Source: JAJYIV01 sp964616135 (GTDB taxonomy: Bacteria > Patescibacteriota > Patescibacteriia > UBA9934 > GWF2-40-263). From it: 64,000 bases of DNA. Below, piece by piece: positions 63,005-64,000 of the stretch. Under the pieces are notes generated by a model, which had not been told where the DNA came from, searched no databases, and saw only the letters and a program-made list of their open reading frames with translations. Each line of letters begins with the position of its first letter. The stretch's first letter is position 1. The DNA is taken from contig CAZTTQ010000001.1 of NCBI GenBank assembly GCA_964616135.1, forward strand, positions 1-64,000. The letters run 5' to 3'. A program made the position numbers and the translations under genes.

Positions 63005-63013
63005 TGTATACCG

Positions 63014-63054
63014 GTAAAAAAACGCCGCCCTTCCGGAGTACTGGAGGGGCGGTT
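63014..63054 (-). terminator. Terminator of the Nudix gene
   Basis: Minus strand: CCGCCCC-tCCAGTACTCCGGaa-GGGCGGC followed by GTTTTTTTA. The same stem design as 62344-62384. Confidence 0.88.
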
Positions 63055-63065
63055 TGCGTTTGCGG

Positions 63066-63593
63066 CTACCAGCGAGGCTTGCCGCTGGCGCGGTCGCGCC
63101 GCTCGCGGAAGTAACGGTCCAGGACCGCCTGGTGGGTGGAGAAGACGAGCGTGTCTCCTTCGCGCAGGATGACCCGTTCCCGGACCTCGGCGTTCGGGAC
63201 GAACGGGGGCAGGTCGCCGTTCAGGGCGGGAGTGATACCGAACAGCAGGATGATGTTCGATTCCGTCGCATCCCCCGCGTCGTACTGGAGGATCGAGTGC
63301 GGGGGCACGTGGATGCCCAGCTCCTCGTGCAGCTCCCGGGCGCCCGCGGCGCGCCACGGTTCGCGCCGGTTGACGTACCCGCCGGGGAAGGCGAGGCCTC
63401 CCTTGCCGGGGTCGATATTCCGCCGCACGCCGAGCAGGCCGTCCCCGTAGGGAACCAGCAGAGCGGCGGCCGGCAGGGGGTTGCCGTATTCGACGTGCCC
63501 GCAGCCGGGACAGGTGAGAGGCCAGGCCTCTTGCTCGGGTAGGAGGTGCGTGCAGCGCGTGCAATGAAGGGCTTCGGGGATCGCGTCGGACAT
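63066..63593 (-). CDS. Zinc-ribbon Nudix hydrolase
   Basis: The 175-residue product has an N-terminal Cys4 zinc ribbon (HCTRC...LTCPGCGHVEYGNP, about 11-38) followed by a complete Nudix box GGYVNRREPWRAAGARELHE with ELGI (GX5EX7REUXEEXGU). This is the plan of NudC-like and ADP-ribose/NADH pyrophosphatases, cleaving nucleoside diphosphates linked to another moiety. Substrate unknown. ATG 63593 follows GAGGAGAC; leader hairpin CCCGCC/GGCGGG (63608-63627); own promoter. Confidence 0.9.
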   Translation of the reverse strand: MSDAIPEALHCTRCTHLLPEQEAWPLTCPGCGHVEYGNPLPAAALLVPYGDGLLGVRRNIDPGKGGLAFPGGYVNRREPWRAAGARELHEELGIHVPPHSILQYDAGDATESNIILLFGITPALNGDLPPFVPNAEVRERVILREGDTLVFSTHQAVLDRYFRERRDRASGKPRW

Positions 63594-63633
63594 CCGTCTC
63601 CTCAAGTCCCGCCGGGAACGTGGCGGGAGAGGA

Positions 63634-63662
63634 ACGATAGGCGAAATAGGGCCCCTTGTCAA
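63634..63662 (-). promoter_or_regulatory. Promoter TTGACA-N17-TATCGT
   Basis: Minus strand: -35 at 63662-63657, -10 at 63639-63634. Drives the Nudix gene. Confidence 0.88.
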
Positions 63663-63692
63663 TCCGCCCTCGCCGCTTTTCGCCCGCCGGTT

Positions 63693-63698
63693 TACACT
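63693..63698 (+). promoter_or_regulatory. -10 box TACACT, 9 nt before the uvrD ATG
   Basis: TACACT, 9 nt, ATG 63708; divergent from the Nudix promoter. Confidence 0.6.
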
Positions 63699-63707
63699 GT
63701 CCCCGCT

Positions 63708-64000
63708 ATGGCCAACCTCCTCGAGAACGCCAATCCGGAGCAGCTCTCCGCCATCACCCACCGGGAGGGGCCGTTGATGATTGTGGCCGGGGCCGGGACG
63801 GGCAAAACGTCCGTCATCACCCAGCGCATCGCCTGGTTGATCGAACAGGGCCTGGCGACGCCGGAAAACATCCTGGCGCTGACGTTCACGGACAAGGCCG
63901 CGGGCGAAATGGAAGAGCGCGTGGACCTGCTGTTACCGTTCGGCTACGCGAACCTGCAGATCTCCACCTTTCACGCGTTTGCAGAAATGACGTTGCGCGA
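63708..64000 (+). CDS. UvrD/PcrA-type DNA helicase, N-terminal part (window ends)
   Basis: The 97 residues in view start ANLLENANPEQLSAITHREG and include the Q motif, Walker A IVAGAGTGKTSVITQRIAWL, motif Ia ALTFTDKAAGEMEERV and ISTFHAFAEMTLR. These are the hallmarks of superfamily 1A helicases (UvrD, PcrA, Rep), which unwind DNA in repair and replication. The gene runs off the end of the window, so the exact member cannot be decided. Confidence 0.9.
   Translation, partial: MANLLENANPEQLSAITHREGPLMIVAGAGTGKTSVITQRIAWLIEQGLATPENILALTFTDKAAGEMEERVDLLLPFGYANLQISTFHAFAEMTLR

Overview
What it is. The window reads as bacterial chromosome from a metagenome-assembled scaffold: two N-runs (21205-21214 and 26756-26790) interrupt genes, and the sequence beside the first is chimeric. 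Gene density, short intergenic regions, many small genes of unknown function, reduced or half-size proteins, a type IV pilus gene (pilM), and dispersed palindromic repeats of kinds familiar from Candidate Phyla Radiation (Patescibacteria) genomes suggest a member of that group with fairly high GC (about 60% by eye, not computed). TGA is an ordinary stop codon here, which argues against Absconditabacteria and Gracilibacteria. This placement is inference; no rRNA or ribosomal-protein gene is present to test it.

Layout. 1-2.2 kb: pilM, a pilin-like gene and a coiled-coil gene. 2.9-7.6 kb: ligA, gatC, gatA, lgt, with repeats around and inside ligA. 7.6-11.8 kb: small accessory genes, tRNA-Ser(GGA) and tag. 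11.9-16.0 kb: dnaG-rpoD and a membrane protein. 16.1-21.8 kb: secreted or accessory genes (a LysM/transglycosylase-like protein, a large lipoprotein, a 2-oxoglutarate oxygenase broken at the first gap). 21.9-31.3 kb: ogt, a sugar-dehydrogenase/Gmad2 fusion, rarA, a methyltransferase, mutY, a half-size MFS protein, a P-type ATPase and a PspC protein. 31.3-41.6 kb: BaiN-like flavoprotein, YgjP-like metallopeptidase, LemA/TPM pair, ClpP-like protein, HelD-like helicase, DEAD-box helicase with a long structured leader, RRM protein and an RsmB-type methyltransferase. 42-49.5 kb: rlmN, small membrane proteins, peptidase S51, pepA and a thioredoxin-like ferredoxin. 49.6-54.3 kb: four consecutive Cys-containing lipoprotein genes sharing sequence modules, leaders and terminators. 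54.5-64 kb: peroxiredoxin, SOD, DUF3179, rsmI, metG, cvpA, tatD, a Nudix gene and the start of a UvrD/PcrA helicase.

How it works together. Two kinds of transcription unit are interleaved. Backbone genes (tag, rlmN, mutY, RsmB-type, P-type ATPase, uvrD and others) have a TAnnnT hexamer about 9 nt upstream of ATG, so their mRNAs should be leaderless or nearly so. Accessory genes, mostly secreted, membrane or unknown, sit singly or in pairs behind a strict TTGAC(A/G)-N17-TAnnnT promoter. Most have a leader with one or two hairpins, then a strong Shine-Dalgarno sequence, often a GTG or TTG start, and a strong terminator. These units appear to favour CTC/CTG and GAG codons, while the backbone uses more TTG and GAA. 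Three begin exactly at the stop codon of a backbone gene, whose TGA lies inside the -35 box. Lgt, encoded here, would lipidate the lipoproteins. I regard this single-gene cassette architecture, the structured leader of the DEAD-box gene and the lipoprotein cluster as the observations most worth testing.
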